Shown here one piece after another: positions 34,860 through 44,363 of a stretch of 64,000 nt of DNA (position 1 is the first letter of the stretch; each line of letters starts with the position of its first letter). The position numbers and the translations under genes are program-made. The stretch lies in contig OW818699.1 in the NCBI GenBank assembly GCA_942493385.1, positions 3,906,001 to 3,970,000 on the forward strand, read 5' to 3'. This DNA is from UBA8389 sp942493385. GTDB taxonomy: Bacteria; Bacteroidota; Bacteroidia; Bacteroidales; UBA1402. The notes under the pieces are model-generated. The model ran no database searches. It was given only the letters and a program-made list of their open reading frames with translations, and was not told the origin of the DNA.

Positions 34860-36230
34860 ATGAAAAAAATATTCTTATCTCTTGCGGCATTGGGTCTGAC
34901 TTCCCTGGCCGTTTCTGCTCAAACTGCGGCCCCTGCGGCCATCGTTCCCGTCGCGGACGCCGGTGACACTGCCTGGATGATTATGGCTACTGCGCTGGTT
35001 CTGTTAATGACCATTCCTGGACTCGCCCTGTTTTATGGTGGTTTGGTTCGTCGCAAAAACGTTTTGAACGTGCTGATGCAATGCATTATCCTGATGGCTG
35101 TGATCAGCATCGAGTGGGTAGCAGTTGGTTACAGCTTGTCGTTTGGCAGCATCAAAGGTGCTCTAGCTCCTTACATCGGTGGATTCGACTGGGCTTTCTT
35201 AAATGGCATCAGTATGAGTGACCTGAGCCCGTACTTCATTTCACATTCACAGCCCACGGCTGATGGTGGAACGATTGGTACCATTCCTCACTTTGTATTC
35301 ATCCTGTTCCAATGTATGTTTGCCGTCATCACCCCGGGACTTATCCTTGGTGCTTTCGCAGAACGCATTAAATTCAAAGGTTTCTTGGTATTCAGTCTTC
35401 TTTGGGCTATCGTAATCTACAACCCGATTGCACACTGGGTTTGGTCAGGTGACGGTTGGTTGTTCAAGATGGGCGCATTGGACTTCGCAGGTGGTACGGT
35501 CGTACACATCAATGCAGGTATCGCTGCCATCGTAATGGCTCTCCTGTTGGGCAAACGTCGTGACTACCAAGGTCATGCCATACCTCCTCACAACATTCCT
35601 CACGTATTCATCGGCGCTTCATTGCTGTGGTTCGGTTGGTTCGGTTTCAACGCAGGTAGCGGTCTAGCTGCTGATGGTTTGGCCGGCAACGCCTTCCTGG
35701 TGACACACATTGCTGCTGCAACTGCTGCTTTGGTTTGGGCATTGCTCGACTGGTTCCATGGTAAGAAACCGACGATCGTTGGTGTATGTACAGGTGCTGT
35801 AGCCGGTTTGGTTGCCATTACTCCCGCTGCTGGTTTTGTAGACGTAACAGGTGCTTTGATCATTGGTTTGGTCGTTTCGCTGATCTGTTTCTTCATGGTC
35901 GCCGTTGTGAAACCCAAACTGGGATACGATGACTCTTTGGATGCTTTCGGTGTACACGGTATTGGTGGTATCATCGGTGCTATCCTGACAGGTGTTCTTG
36001 CAACTCCGGTTGTACAGTCTGCTTACAGTGGCGCAGCATTTGGCAACTGGCACCAACTTGGCGTACAGGCAATCGCAACTCTTTCTACCCTGGTATATTC
36101 AGGTGTTGGTACCTTCATCCTCTTCAAAATTGTTGAGAAGACCATCGGTATCCGCGCTACAGTGAAGGAAGAATCCTTGGGTCTGGACGAAAGTCAACAC
36201 GGAGAAACGGCTTATACCGCTTTCGACTAA
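34860..36230 (+). CDS. amt: Ammonium transporter
   Basis: Starting at 34860 gives 456 residues with a cleavable signal (VSAQTAAPAA), as in many Amt proteins, then eleven membrane helices. The conserved stretches are DTAWMIMATALVLLMTIPGLALFYGG, FAERIKFKGF, WAIVIYNPIAHWVW and DFAGGTVVHINAGIAA, and the twin-His pore residues lie in VVHIN and VHGIGG. It conducts ammonium/ammonia as a trimer and is gated by the PII protein encoded just upstream. An in-frame start at 34740 lies inside the PII gene and is rejected. A terminator follows at 36322. Confidence 0.96.
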   Translation: MKKIFLSLAALGLTSLAVSAQTAAPAAIVPVADAGDTAWMIMATALVLLMTIPGLALFYGGLVRRKNVLNVLMQCIILMAVISIEWVAVGYSLSFGSIKGALAPYIGGFDWAFLNGISMSDLSPYFISHSQPTADGGTIGTIPHFVFILFQCMFAVITPGLILGAFAERIKFKGFLVFSLLWAIVIYNPIAHWVWSGDGWLFKMGALDFAGGTVVHINAGIAAIVMALLLGKRRDYQGHAIPPHNIPHVFIGASLLWFGWFGFNAGSGLAADGLAGNAFLVTHIAAATAALVWALLDWFHGKKPTIVGVCTGAVAGLVAITPAAGFVDVTGALIIGLVVSLICFFMVAVVKPKLGYDDSLDAFGVHGIGGIIGAILTGVLATPVVQSAYSGAAFGNWHQLGVQAIATLSTLVYSGVGTFILFKIVEKTIGIRATVKEESLGLDESQHGETAYTAFD

Positions 36231-36321
36231 CATAATAAGAATAATGGGAATCAGATGCACTACTCAGTATGGACCTTCCCCATTAAGGACCCCATTCTGA
36301 AAAAATGATTAGGTTAACTTC

Positions 36322-36358
36322 AAATAAGGCTGCCCGCGACGGGTAGCCTTATTTTTTT
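36322..36358 (+). terminator. Terminator of the amt operon
   Basis: A 14-bp stem with one G-U pair (36323-36336 with 36340-36353), a 3-nt loop and a T run to 36358. Its mirror strand also has a T-rich tail, so it may serve the convergent CotH gene, whose stop codon lies at 36357. Confidence 0.85.
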
Positions 36359-39152
36359 ACCATTTGCTGATCTTGAAAACCTGCTGATGCTGAACGGTTC
36401 CTTTCACGTTGAACCGGCAGAGATAGATGCCACGGGGCAAGTTCGAACCGTCAAAGTTGATTACATAACTTCCTGCTTCCTTTTGCTCATTCTCTATGGT
36501 GGAAACCAATCGTCCGGAAATATCAAAAAGTTCTAGGCGAACCAGCGCATCAAATGGCACTGAATAGCGGAAAGACGTAAGATCAGTAAAGGGATTGGGC
36601 GCGTTGGATGCAGTAATTTGTGTCTTTAGATATGCCTCCTTGTTGATGCCAACGACTGGTGCACGCAAATGGAAGAATTGTTCATTCATGGCACTCCATG
36701 CACCCTGATACAGGGCTCGTGCCTTAATGTTCGTACTTTTATCCAGAGAAAAATTAGTGGCATAAAGCAGTGCGGTCGTTGAAAGTGCCCCCTTGCCATC
36801 GTTCGACCATTTAACAGGATCGGTATCGTCTTTGGTGTAATAAATACTTCCAGAAGTCGCCGTCAAAGTCAATTTGTCCACTTCCTCCAAGGTATCTCTG
36901 GTCGTGACCGAACCGTTTACCCTGATGAGCGGTGCAGCTACCGTCGGAAACAGTGCGGCTGTTTTCAATTGGGTGACAAAATTGGCTGTACGCTGTGGAA
37001 AATAGGTTTCCAACAAAATCTTCTTTTGAGCATCGAAATGCACCTCTTTCCGGTACAGCTCTCCAACCGACGAATAGGGATGCACATCTTTGCGGTAGTC
37101 TCCCCAACGCGCCGATTCAGCATACACGGAATTTTCAATTTGCGAAGTCAAGGAAGTAAAGGTTTCTGCAGCTTTGGTCGAAGTCAAATAACCGTTGTTG
37201 AAACAATGTTTCAGGACGCGATCTCCGAATAGCCTAACAAAACTCGGGTTTTTTCTAAACTGCTGAAACAAATAGCTAGGGCACAATGTGTTGTTTTCAG
37301 CCAAGATGTTTTCCGCCACCGATTTAAGCACTTCTTCTGAATCCCATGTCAAAAAGCGGAATCCTTTTCCAGGAATCATGCGATTTCTTACCGCTACCCA
37401 ATTGTGATGGTCCCAGTCCGTATTGCCATCGTAAAAGTTGATCAACATGTAATCGATGAAGTTTTCCATGTCGATGAGTGCCGGAAACTCCGGATTTGGC
37501 GTCCCATCCGGATTATTACCCTGAATTCTTTGATAAACGGCCGAATCGGTTGCATTGGCGGCTTGAGTGAACAAAGATTTCCAGGCATCCATATTTCCAC
37601 TTGAGGCTACAATACTTGGAGCAGGCACGATTTCACTGGACTCAATGATGTCGTAATCCAATTGATTTCCACCTAAATAGGATTCACAGAAATCCTCATC
37701 AATTTTTTCAGCCACATTGTAAAGTCCCCAATACATGCCATTTAAGAACAAATGAGCATACTTGACATTGGTCGAAAGCTGGCCCATGCGTTTTTGCGTG
37801 AGTTTGGCCCACTCGTCCCTGGCATAAACAGCCAGTGTCCTGCCTCCAGACGTTTGATGCACCCAGGTATTTCCGAAACCACCCCTGAGATTAAAGGAAT
37901 TCAGAGTGGAAGCCTCCGATTTTCCAAAAAGCGGATAATTGAGTTTGGCTGGCCCGTATTTGCTTTTGAAATCAATCTTGAAGGCGTGCTTGGGGCATTT
38001 TTCAGGCAAACGGCTATGACCGCCATGGAGTTCGACAGCGCAGTCCACCTGTAGGGAAACCGAGTCTGTGGCATAAAAGTACTCGAACGAAGTCGGTCGT
38101 TCCCAACCTCTGCCAGTGGTGTAGCCGACGGGAGGTCCAGTAAATACATAGATGCCACCCGTAACCGAGTCGTTGACCGTGCTAAAAAGATTGTTCTTGT
38201 CCGTTACGAGTGAAACGATGGGAAGCTCGGTCATGGCAAGCTTAACCTTGGCCAAATAAGTAGGCTCGGCCATTAGCACCGGATCCATCTCATAATCGGC
38301 GATGGAAGTTCCGGAAATCTGGGCGTATTTTCCCCAATTGGCAGGATATCCAACAGGCGTATTGCCCTGAGAGGCCAAACTGCTGGGAAACAAATAGGTT
38401 TGAGTCGTCACCGGACTGTCACCTGTTTTTAGATTGTTGGGATACGGTACATACGCTTTGGCACGAACTACGGTAGTACCTGAAATAGGAATGCCGCTCG
38501 TGTAAAACGTTCCATTTGAAGGCGACGGCTCACTTCCGTTCAACGTATAATAAATTGCCGCATCTCTAATGGCACAAGAAATATACAAGTCGAACGACTG
38601 AGAATAAAGACCGCGTTCGCGACTGAGTACTGGTGCCGGATATCGCAGAATGGAAGTGTCCGAATTCACTTTTCCTGGCGATGGGGAACGAAAAATCAAC
38701 CTAGATCCATTCAAATAGCCATACGATTGATCTGTTTCCTGAAAGGGAAAGGGTGAGAATACCGTTACCGGTTTACCATCAGCCGAATACAATCCCAGAT
38801 ATTCACCGGAGGCGGACATTTTAAAATTGGTATGCAACGGACTTCCGGGGATCCGTTTGTCATTTCCGGATGCAAAAACCAGCAAATAGCCGCCTGCACC
38901 CAACGTAACATCAGGGAAAACCCACTTTTTTGGCAATGCAGCATTGTCGGTCAATGACCACCCAGCCAAGTTTACACCGGCAGCAGATGCATTATACAGT
39001 TCAATCCAGTCGGTATACAAACCGTCCTCGTCCTTTATCGTTATCGAATTGGAAGCTTGGAATTCATTGATACGAACTCCACTTTCCTGTGCACGACAGA
39101 AAACACCGGCCCATAGTAGTACTAAAAATAATAAGAGGGCACGTCGTGTCAT
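36357..39152 (-). CDS. CotH-kinase-like protein with lamin-tail domain and T9SS signal
   Basis: A 931-residue secreted protein; signal peptide near FCRAQ. Residues 25-140 form a lamin-tail domain (INEFQASN, DWIELYN, LAGWSLTD). Residues 165-245 resemble the chitobiase/Fn3-like C-terminal domain (AIYYTLNGSEPS). Residues 300-650 are a CotH kinase domain with LHGGHSR, LFLNGMYWGLYNVAEK, NTDWDHHNW and FLTWDSEEV. CotH kinases can phosphorylate serines of partner proteins. The end (NPFTDLTSFRYSVP...GIYLCRF) is a type A T9SS sorting domain, so the protein should be exported across the outer membrane. Partner unknown. Confidence 0.85.
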   Translation of the reverse strand: MTRRALLLFLVLLWAGVFCRAQESGVRINEFQASNSITIKDEDGLYTDWIELYNASAAGVNLAGWSLTDNAALPKKWVFPDVTLGAGGYLLVFASGNDKRIPGSPLHTNFKMSASGEYLGLYSADGKPVTVFSPFPFQETDQSYGYLNGSRLIFRSPSPGKVNSDTSILRYPAPVLSRERGLYSQSFDLYISCAIRDAAIYYTLNGSEPSPSNGTFYTSGIPISGTTVVRAKAYVPYPNNLKTGDSPVTTQTYLFPSSLASQGNTPVGYPANWGKYAQISGTSIADYEMDPVLMAEPTYLAKVKLAMTELPIVSLVTDKNNLFSTVNDSVTGGIYVFTGPPVGYTTGRGWERPTSFEYFYATDSVSLQVDCAVELHGGHSRLPEKCPKHAFKIDFKSKYGPAKLNYPLFGKSEASTLNSFNLRGGFGNTWVHQTSGGRTLAVYARDEWAKLTQKRMGQLSTNVKYAHLFLNGMYWGLYNVAEKIDEDFCESYLGGNQLDYDIIESSEIVPAPSIVASSGNMDAWKSLFTQAANATDSAVYQRIQGNNPDGTPNPEFPALIDMENFIDYMLINFYDGNTDWDHHNWVAVRNRMIPGKGFRFLTWDSEEVLKSVAENILAENNTLCPSYLFQQFRKNPSFVRLFGDRVLKHCFNNGYLTSTKAAETFTSLTSQIENSVYAESARWGDYRKDVHPYSSVGELYRKEVHFDAQKKILLETYFPQRTANFVTQLKTAALFPTVAAPLIRVNGSVTTRDTLEEVDKLTLTATSGSIYYTKDDTDPVKWSNDGKGALSTTALLYATNFSLDKSTNIKARALYQGAWSAMNEQFFHLRAPVVGINKEAYLKTQITASNAPNPFTDLTSFRYSVPFDALVRLELFDISGRLVSTIENEQKEAGSYVINFDGSNLPRGIYLCRFNVKGTVQHQQVFKISKW

Positions 39153-39200
39153 TGAATCAGTTTGTGTTTTTAAGATTTAAGTGAAATGGTTGGAAAGTCT

Positions 39201-40460
39201 TTATGCTTCGCGATCGTCTGGACTGGTCAGAATCAACCGCAATGACGTATCTTTCGTGATGTATGCCCAAGCCCAGTTGATAAAGATAATCAGCTTGTTG
39301 CGAACGCTCAAGATCAACATCAGGTGGAGAAACATCCAGATGAGCCAAGCTAAAAGCCCTTGAAAATGCATGTGAGGAAAATCTACCAAAGCCTTGTTGG
39401 TCCCGACAGTAGCCATCGATCCCAAATCGTGGTACTCAAAGTCCTTGGTCGGTTTTCCCAATTCAATGTTCTTCAAGTTTTTGGCAAGCAATTTTGCCTG
39501 ATTGATGGCCACATTGGCCAATTGAGGATGGCCGCGGGGATATTTTGGTGTAATCATGCAAGCGATATCACCCAAAACAAAAATATCCGGATTACCGATC
39601 AATTGATTGATTCGATTCACAAGCAAACGTTTTCCATGTTCTGAAACTTCTTCCGGCAAAAACCCTTCCATCAGTCGCCCACGTACGCCTGCTGCCCAAA
39701 TAACGGTGCGGGTCGAGATTTGTTCGCCACCTCTAAGGGTAAGCGTCTTCCCGTCGTAATCTTGGACAATAGTACCCATCTTGAGTTCCACGCCCATTTT
39801 TCGCAGGTATTTGGCCGAAGTAACCTTGGTAGCCACACTCATATTGTTCAGCGTATTCGGAGAACCTTCCACCAGAATTATCCTGAATTTGGAGAAATCG
39901 ATGCCATGATAATCGTTGGGGAGAATATTTTTCTTGATTTCGGCAAAAGAGCCTGCCAATTCGACACCGGTGGGTCCACCACCTACGATAACCAGATTCA
40001 GATAGCACTGTTTATCTTCCTCATTGGCAGAAATGGCAGCTTCAAAGTTTTTCAAAACATGGTTTCTCAAACGAATGGCATCGTACGTTGTTTTTAAGGA
40101 ATAGGCATTGTCACGAATGTTGGTATTGCCAAAAAAGTTGGTGCGGCAACCGATCGCAACAACAAGGTAATCATAATGAAAATCGCCGATATCTGTCGTT
40201 ACCAACTTCTTTTCTCGATCAATGGCTTTTACATCCGCCATCCTTACCTGAACGTTGGTCTTATCTTTGAAAATATTTCTCAAGGGAAAGGAAATGCTGG
40301 CAGGCTCAATCTGTGAAGTTGCTACCTGATAAAACAAGGGTTGAAACTGGTGGTGATTGAGTTTGTCCAAAAGCAATATGTCGAAAAGATTCTCGTCCAA
40401 CGCCCGGACCATTTGTAAGCCGGCAAATCCGCCACCCACAACTATAACTTTCTTTTTCAT
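39201..40460 (-). CDS. Type II NADH dehydrogenase (NDH-2)
   Basis: A 419-residue flavoprotein: FAD motif VVGGGFAGLQ at the N-terminus, LNHHQFQPLFYQVATSQIEPASI typical of NDH-2, a second dinucleotide motif VIVGGGPTGVELAGS for NADH, and VFVLGDIA-type FAD closing motif (NPDIFVLGDIACM). The C-terminus has two hydrophobic segments (LAWLIWMFLHLMLIL) that attach it to the membrane. It passes electrons from NADH to quinone without pumping protons. It lies 20 bp downstream of the MFS gene and 48 bp upstream of the CotH gene. Confidence 0.9.
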   Translation of the reverse strand: MKKKVIVVGGGFAGLQMVRALDENLFDILLLDKLNHHQFQPLFYQVATSQIEPASISFPLRNIFKDKTNVQVRMADVKAIDREKKLVTTDIGDFHYDYLVVAIGCRTNFFGNTNIRDNAYSLKTTYDAIRLRNHVLKNFEAAISANEEDKQCYLNLVIVGGGPTGVELAGSFAEIKKNILPNDYHGIDFSKFRIILVEGSPNTLNNMSVATKVTSAKYLRKMGVELKMGTIVQDYDGKTLTLRGGEQISTRTVIWAAGVRGRLMEGFLPEEVSEHGKRLLVNRINQLIGNPDIFVLGDIACMITPKYPRGHPQLANVAINQAKLLAKNLKNIELGKPTKDFEYHDLGSMATVGTNKALVDFPHMHFQGLLAWLIWMFLHLMLILSVRNKLIIFINWAWAYITKDTSLRLILTSPDDREA

Positions 40461-40480
40461 AGGAACTAATTATTAAAAAC

Positions 40481-41734
40481 CTAAACTTCGGTCATGTTCA
40501 TCGTTTTCGGACGCAACAAAACCAGTTGCAAAACGATGGCAACGGCGACCACGACCGTCAATAAGACGAAAACCTCTCTCATGTTCCCATTGTCGGCCGA
40601 TTTCCCCAGAAACTCCGTAATAACGGCTCCTGCTGAAATGCCTGCCAGATTCATCAACCCGTAGGCAGTTGCCCTATAACGTGCTGAAACGAACTGACAT
40701 AGTATGGGCATGTTATTGACATCAAAGATACCAAATCCTAAGCCGAAGAGCAAACCTCCAGCCAATATAGCGGTCATGCCGACACCACTTCCCAACAACC
40801 AAAGTGCTGGCAGGGTAAGGCACAATCCAATGACTCCGGTGTAAATGCGTCCCTTTAAGTTTCTCATCACCCAACGGTCTGACAACCAACCGCCCATTAA
40901 AACTCCAACGAAGGAAGCCATCGCAATGGTGATGGTGGCAATAGGGCCAGCCTGCGACATATCCATATGCAAGGCATCGGATAAAAGAGTTGGAAACCAG
41001 TTCTTTGCAGCCCAGCCTGGAAGGCTCGGTGCTGAGAAATAAAACAGGATCACCCAGAAAGCGATGTTCCCGAAAAGCATGCCCAGACCTTTAAATGTGC
41101 GCTTCAATTCAATACCCATCGATGTTTTCTCCGTATGATCGATCACATAGGTTTTCTTTTCACGGATGAAAAGAATCAAAATCAGACTATAAACAACGCC
41201 GATCAAGCCGAAGGTGTGGAAGGTGAATTGCCAGGAAAAATGGTCGGCAATGGTGGCTCCGAAGCCTCCAAATGCCTGACCCAGATAAATGCCTGTGGTG
41301 TGGATCCCAATGGCGAACGAACGGGTCTTACCCTGATGGTAATCGGCTATGAGCGACAAACCAGCCGGAATGTAAAAGGCTTCACTCACGCCCATGATGG
41401 CGCGAAGTACGTAAATCTGGTTGAAGGTGGTGGCATAACCCATGCACAAAGTGACGGCTGACCAGACAAAAAGACTTCCGACGATGAGCCATTTGCGATT
41501 GAGCCTGTCGGCGATGATACCGGAAAGGGGACTCATCAGCGCGTAAATCCAAAGAAAGACAGCCATCAGTCGGCCAAAGTTTTCAGCCGTGGCCAATTCT
41601 TTGATGTCCAGCATCATGGATGGCTTCATAGTGGAAAGCATCTGCCTGTCCAGGTAGTTCAGCAGGGCAACAAACCATAGCAAACCGACCACCAACCAAG
41701 GGTAGAATTTCTTTTCCGACAGTGTTGAAACCAT
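40481..41734 (-). CDS. MFS transporter, sugar-acid or phosphate-ester type
   Basis: A 417-residue membrane protein with twelve helices. The start at 41734 (MVSTLSEKKFYPWLVVG) removes an unlikely N-terminal stretch that would overlap the divergent promoter. It shows LNYLDRQML near the first helix, GIIADRLNRKW (motif A) in the loop after helix 2, and GWLSDRW as the second copy. LNYLDRxxxS is frequent in the ACS/hexuronate-type MFS branch. The pectate-lyase fusion is divergently encoded 147 bp away, so uptake of unsaturated galacturonate or a related acid is plausible but inferred. Confidence 0.82.
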   Translation of the reverse strand: MVSTLSEKKFYPWLVVGLLWFVALLNYLDRQMLSTMKPSMMLDIKELATAENFGRLMAVFLWIYALMSPLSGIIADRLNRKWLIVGSLFVWSAVTLCMGYATTFNQIYVLRAIMGVSEAFYIPAGLSLIADYHQGKTRSFAIGIHTTGIYLGQAFGGFGATIADHFSWQFTFHTFGLIGVVYSLILILFIREKKTYVIDHTEKTSMGIELKRTFKGLGMLFGNIAFWVILFYFSAPSLPGWAAKNWFPTLLSDALHMDMSQAGPIATITIAMASFVGVLMGGWLSDRWVMRNLKGRIYTGVIGLCLTLPALWLLGSGVGMTAILAGGLLFGLGFGIFDVNNMPILCQFVSARYRATAYGLMNLAGISAGAVITEFLGKSADNGNMREVFVLLTVVVAVAIVLQLVLLRPKTMNMTEV

Positions 41735-41752
41735 AAAGTGTATCTTTGGGTA

Positions 41753-41760
41753 CAAAGTTA
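41753..41760 (-). promoter_or_regulatory. Candidate promoter of the MFS gene
   Basis: TAACTTTG on the minus strand matches TAnnTTTG and lies about 20 bp before the ATG at 41734. Confidence 0.5.
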
Positions 41761-41848
41761 CCGATTGTTGGGCAGAAAAACGGTGGAAAAATTGCCGAAT
41801 CTGCGCAACTGTGTTAAACGATGGTGCATACATACCGTCAAATCGGTT

Positions 41849-41856
41849 TATCTTTG
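41849..41856 (+). promoter_or_regulatory. Candidate promoter of the pectate-lyase fusion gene
   Basis: TATCTTTG is a perfect -7 box 25 bp before the ATG at 41882. A TTG at the proper distance is missing, so a regulator may be needed. Confidence 0.5.
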
Positions 41857-41881
41857 GTTTCACTAATCGAAAAACCGCACC

Positions 41882-44302
41882 ATGAAACATGTCCTGTTTT
41901 TTCTAACGCTCCTTATGAGCAATTTTGCTATTTCTGCTCAGCAACTCGCTTTTCCAGGCGCAGATGGTTTTGGAAAATACGCCATCGGCGGCAGAAATGG
42001 CTCCGTTTATCACGTGACAACGTTGAACGACTCAGGCCCTGGCACCTTTCGGGATGCGGTGAGCCAACCGAACCGAACCGTCGTGTTTGACGTCAACGGT
42101 GTGATTCGCATCAAAAACCGCATTTCCGTGGCTTCCTTCATCACCATCGCTGGTCAGACAGCTCCAGGTGAAGGCATAGTCATCTACGGAAACGGCGTTT
42201 CGTTTAGCGGTTCCAACGATGTGATTGTTCGCTATGTCCGTTTCCGCGGGAGCGTCAACATGAGCCGGGGCACCTGCACATTGATTGCAGACAACGCCAC
42301 GGACATCATCTACGACCACTGTTCCATCGAATGGGGACGTTGGGACAACTTGCACATCAAGGACAGCAAGAACATCACCTTACAATATTGCCTCATCGGC
42401 GAAGCAATCAATCCTCAGATGTTCGGTGCACTCCTCGAACGGCCTTCGAACATCACCCTCCACCATTGCCTTTGGGTGGACAATCAAAGCCGAAATCCCA
42501 AGGCCAAGGCAGGTATTGAGATTGTGAACAACGTCATTTACAACTGGGGTAGCAACGGTTTGGTCGGCGGGCATTCGGCAGCTACTTTTCATCAAGACAT
42601 CATCAACAATTATTTTATTGGCGGGCCCAATTCCAGCGATGCCTTTATCAGTCAGTTTGCTGAAACCGACCATGTCTTCCATCGGGGCAACATGGTCGAT
42701 CTGAATAAGAACGGCCTGTTGGACGGTCGCAAGGTCACTACGGACGACTTCGTCAAAGCCAAAGCAACGCTGGAGACCAAGACGCAAAACAGCAGCATGT
42801 CCTTGCTCAGCATCGAATCTGCAGCGGACGCCTACCAAACGGTCATGAAAGAAGTTGGTGCCTCCTTGCAGCGGGATGCCATTGACAACCGACTGATTTC
42901 CTACGTGAATTCGTTGGGAAAAGCAGGTCAAGTCATCAAGGACGAAGCGGAGGTTGGCGGTCAGTTGAATTACAAGAAAATAAAAGCGTTGAAAGATTCG
43001 GACAAGGATGGAATAGCGGACAACTGGGAAAAAGCGAACGGCTTGAATCCCAAAAATGCAAAGGACGGTCCATTGGTGGGTTCCAACGGGTATAGCAACC
43101 TTGAGATGTACTTGCATTCCATCGTAAGTCTCAATACCATTCCAGTGATGCGAACAGGTGGTCAAAAGATGCCCATGGTTTGGATCGACAAGGATACCAA
43201 CCACAAGATGATTCGCATGACCCAACGCGAAGGCAACAGCGCCAGTTTTTATTTTCACAACAATCCATTTATTTCAGGACCAGAAGGCATGAGGATGGTT
43301 TTCTACGGAAACGACAAATACCAAGGCGACGGAGCGGGGATGCAATTGTTCACGGTCAACCTGAATGACTTGAAGATCACTCAACTCACTGAAAAGAGCA
43401 TTCGTAAAAATGGGGAAATCGTGGGAAAAGTGAACCACAACGTGTATTATCAGGTACAGGATTCCGTCTACTCCATCAACATAGACACGCGCAAGCAAGA
43501 ATTGGTCTATGTTTTTCCAGCGGATTTCAAAGGGAGCATCACCACGTTGAATGCAGATGAGACGCTGTTGGGCGGGGCGCGTTCAACCGATGAGGAAAAG
43601 GCGATTTTAAAGGCCAATCCTGCAAAAAGCGATTTTTTCAATAAAATTTACGAGGCCAAATTACCGCGAACGCTTTTCACCATCAATCTGAAAACCAAGG
43701 AACTGAACAAACTTTATACGGACTCAGCCTGGCTGAATCATGTGCAGTTCTCCACCACCAATCCCAAATTGCTGATGTTCTGCCACGAAGGCCCTTGGCA
43801 CAAGGTGGACCGGATCTGGACCATCAATTTGGACAGCAAGCAGGTGAAATTGATGCACAAACGCAGCATGAACATGGAGATAGCCGGGCACGAATGGTTC
43901 AGCCCTGACGGCAAGATTATTTGGTACGACCTTCAACAACCTCGCGGTGAGACGTTTGCAGTAAGCGGAACCAATGTCACTACCGGTGAAGAAGTAAAAT
44001 ACAGCCACGAACGAAACCAATGGAGTGTGCATTACACGCAATCGCCAGACCAAAAGCTATTTGCAGGGGACGGTGGTGACTCGACTTCCGTGGCCAAGGC
44101 TCCGGACGGCAAATGGATCAATCTGTTCTTCCCTGCAGGCGATCATTTTGACTTCGAACGGCTCGTCAACATGAAGCACCACCAATACAAACTGGAACCA
44201 AACATTCATTTCTCACCCGATGGCAAATGGATCATCTTCCGTGCCAACTTCGAGGGCTTCGAAAGTGTATACGCAGTCGAAATAGCACGAGCAAAATTAT
44301 AA
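41882..44302 (+). CDS. Pectate lyase (PL1-like) fused to oligogalacturonate lyase (PL22-like)
   Basis: An 806-residue secreted protein; signal peptide near ISAQ. Residues 22-360 read as a right-handed beta-helix of pectate lyase type: AFPGADGFGKYAIGGRNGSVYHVTTLNDSGPGTFRDAV is the usual start, followed by IKNRISVASFITIAGQTAPG and DHCSIEWG. A calcium-type linker DSDKDGIADNWE is at about 371-382. Residues 420-806 resemble the beta-propeller of oligogalacturonate lyase (FCHEGPWHKVDRIWTI, HEWFSPDGKIIWYD, SPDGKWIIFRANFEG). The first domain would cut pectate by beta-elimination and the second would finish oligomers to unsaturated products. Both in one chain is unusual. An MFS transporter gene is divergent. 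Confidence 0.78.
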   Translation: MKHVLFFLTLLMSNFAISAQQLAFPGADGFGKYAIGGRNGSVYHVTTLNDSGPGTFRDAVSQPNRTVVFDVNGVIRIKNRISVASFITIAGQTAPGEGIVIYGNGVSFSGSNDVIVRYVRFRGSVNMSRGTCTLIADNATDIIYDHCSIEWGRWDNLHIKDSKNITLQYCLIGEAINPQMFGALLERPSNITLHHCLWVDNQSRNPKAKAGIEIVNNVIYNWGSNGLVGGHSAATFHQDIINNYFIGGPNSSDAFISQFAETDHVFHRGNMVDLNKNGLLDGRKVTTDDFVKAKATLETKTQNSSMSLLSIESAADAYQTVMKEVGASLQRDAIDNRLISYVNSLGKAGQVIKDEAEVGGQLNYKKIKALKDSDKDGIADNWEKANGLNPKNAKDGPLVGSNGYSNLEMYLHSIVSLNTIPVMRTGGQKMPMVWIDKDTNHKMIRMTQREGNSASFYFHNNPFISGPEGMRMVFYGNDKYQGDGAGMQLFTVNLNDLKITQLTEKSIRKNGEIVGKVNHNVYYQVQDSVYSINIDTRKQELVYVFPADFKGSITTLNADETLLGGARSTDEEKAILKANPAKSDFFNKIYEAKLPRTLFTINLKTKELNKLYTDSAWLNHVQFSTTNPKLLMFCHEGPWHKVDRIWTINLDSKQVKLMHKRSMNMEIAGHEWFSPDGKIIWYDLQQPRGETFAVSGTNVTTGEEVKYSHERNQWSVHYTQSPDQKLFAGDGGDSTSVAKAPDGKWINLFFPAGDHFDFERLVNMKHHQYKLEPNIHFSPDGKWIIFRANFEGFESVYAVEIARAKL

Positions 44303-44305
44303 ATT

Positions 44306-44341
44306 GAAAAGGCCTTCTCAACGAATCGAGAAGGCCTTTTC
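44306..44341. terminator. Bidirectional terminator
   Basis: A perfect 14-bp stem (44306-44319 with 44328-44341) and an 8-nt loop lie between the convergent lyase gene and the thioredoxin gene, with A and T runs inside the stem. Confidence 0.85.
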
Positions 44342-44363
44342 TTGTAAAAACGGAGTGGAATAA

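Noticed and set aside
41741..41748. Second TATCTTTG on the plus strand upstream of the pectate-lyase gene
   Set aside because: It could be a second promoter for the lyase gene, but it lies 134 bp upstream within the MFS leader and has no proper TTG; the box at 41849 is nearer.
41735..41890. N-terminal extension of the MFS transporter
   Set aside because: The extension has no transporter features and runs through the -7 boxes of both divergent genes; the ATG at 41734 is better.
42380..43258. 292-codon minus-strand frame inside the pectate-lyase fusion gene
   Set aside because: Overlaps a clear coding region on the other strand and has no recognisable domain.
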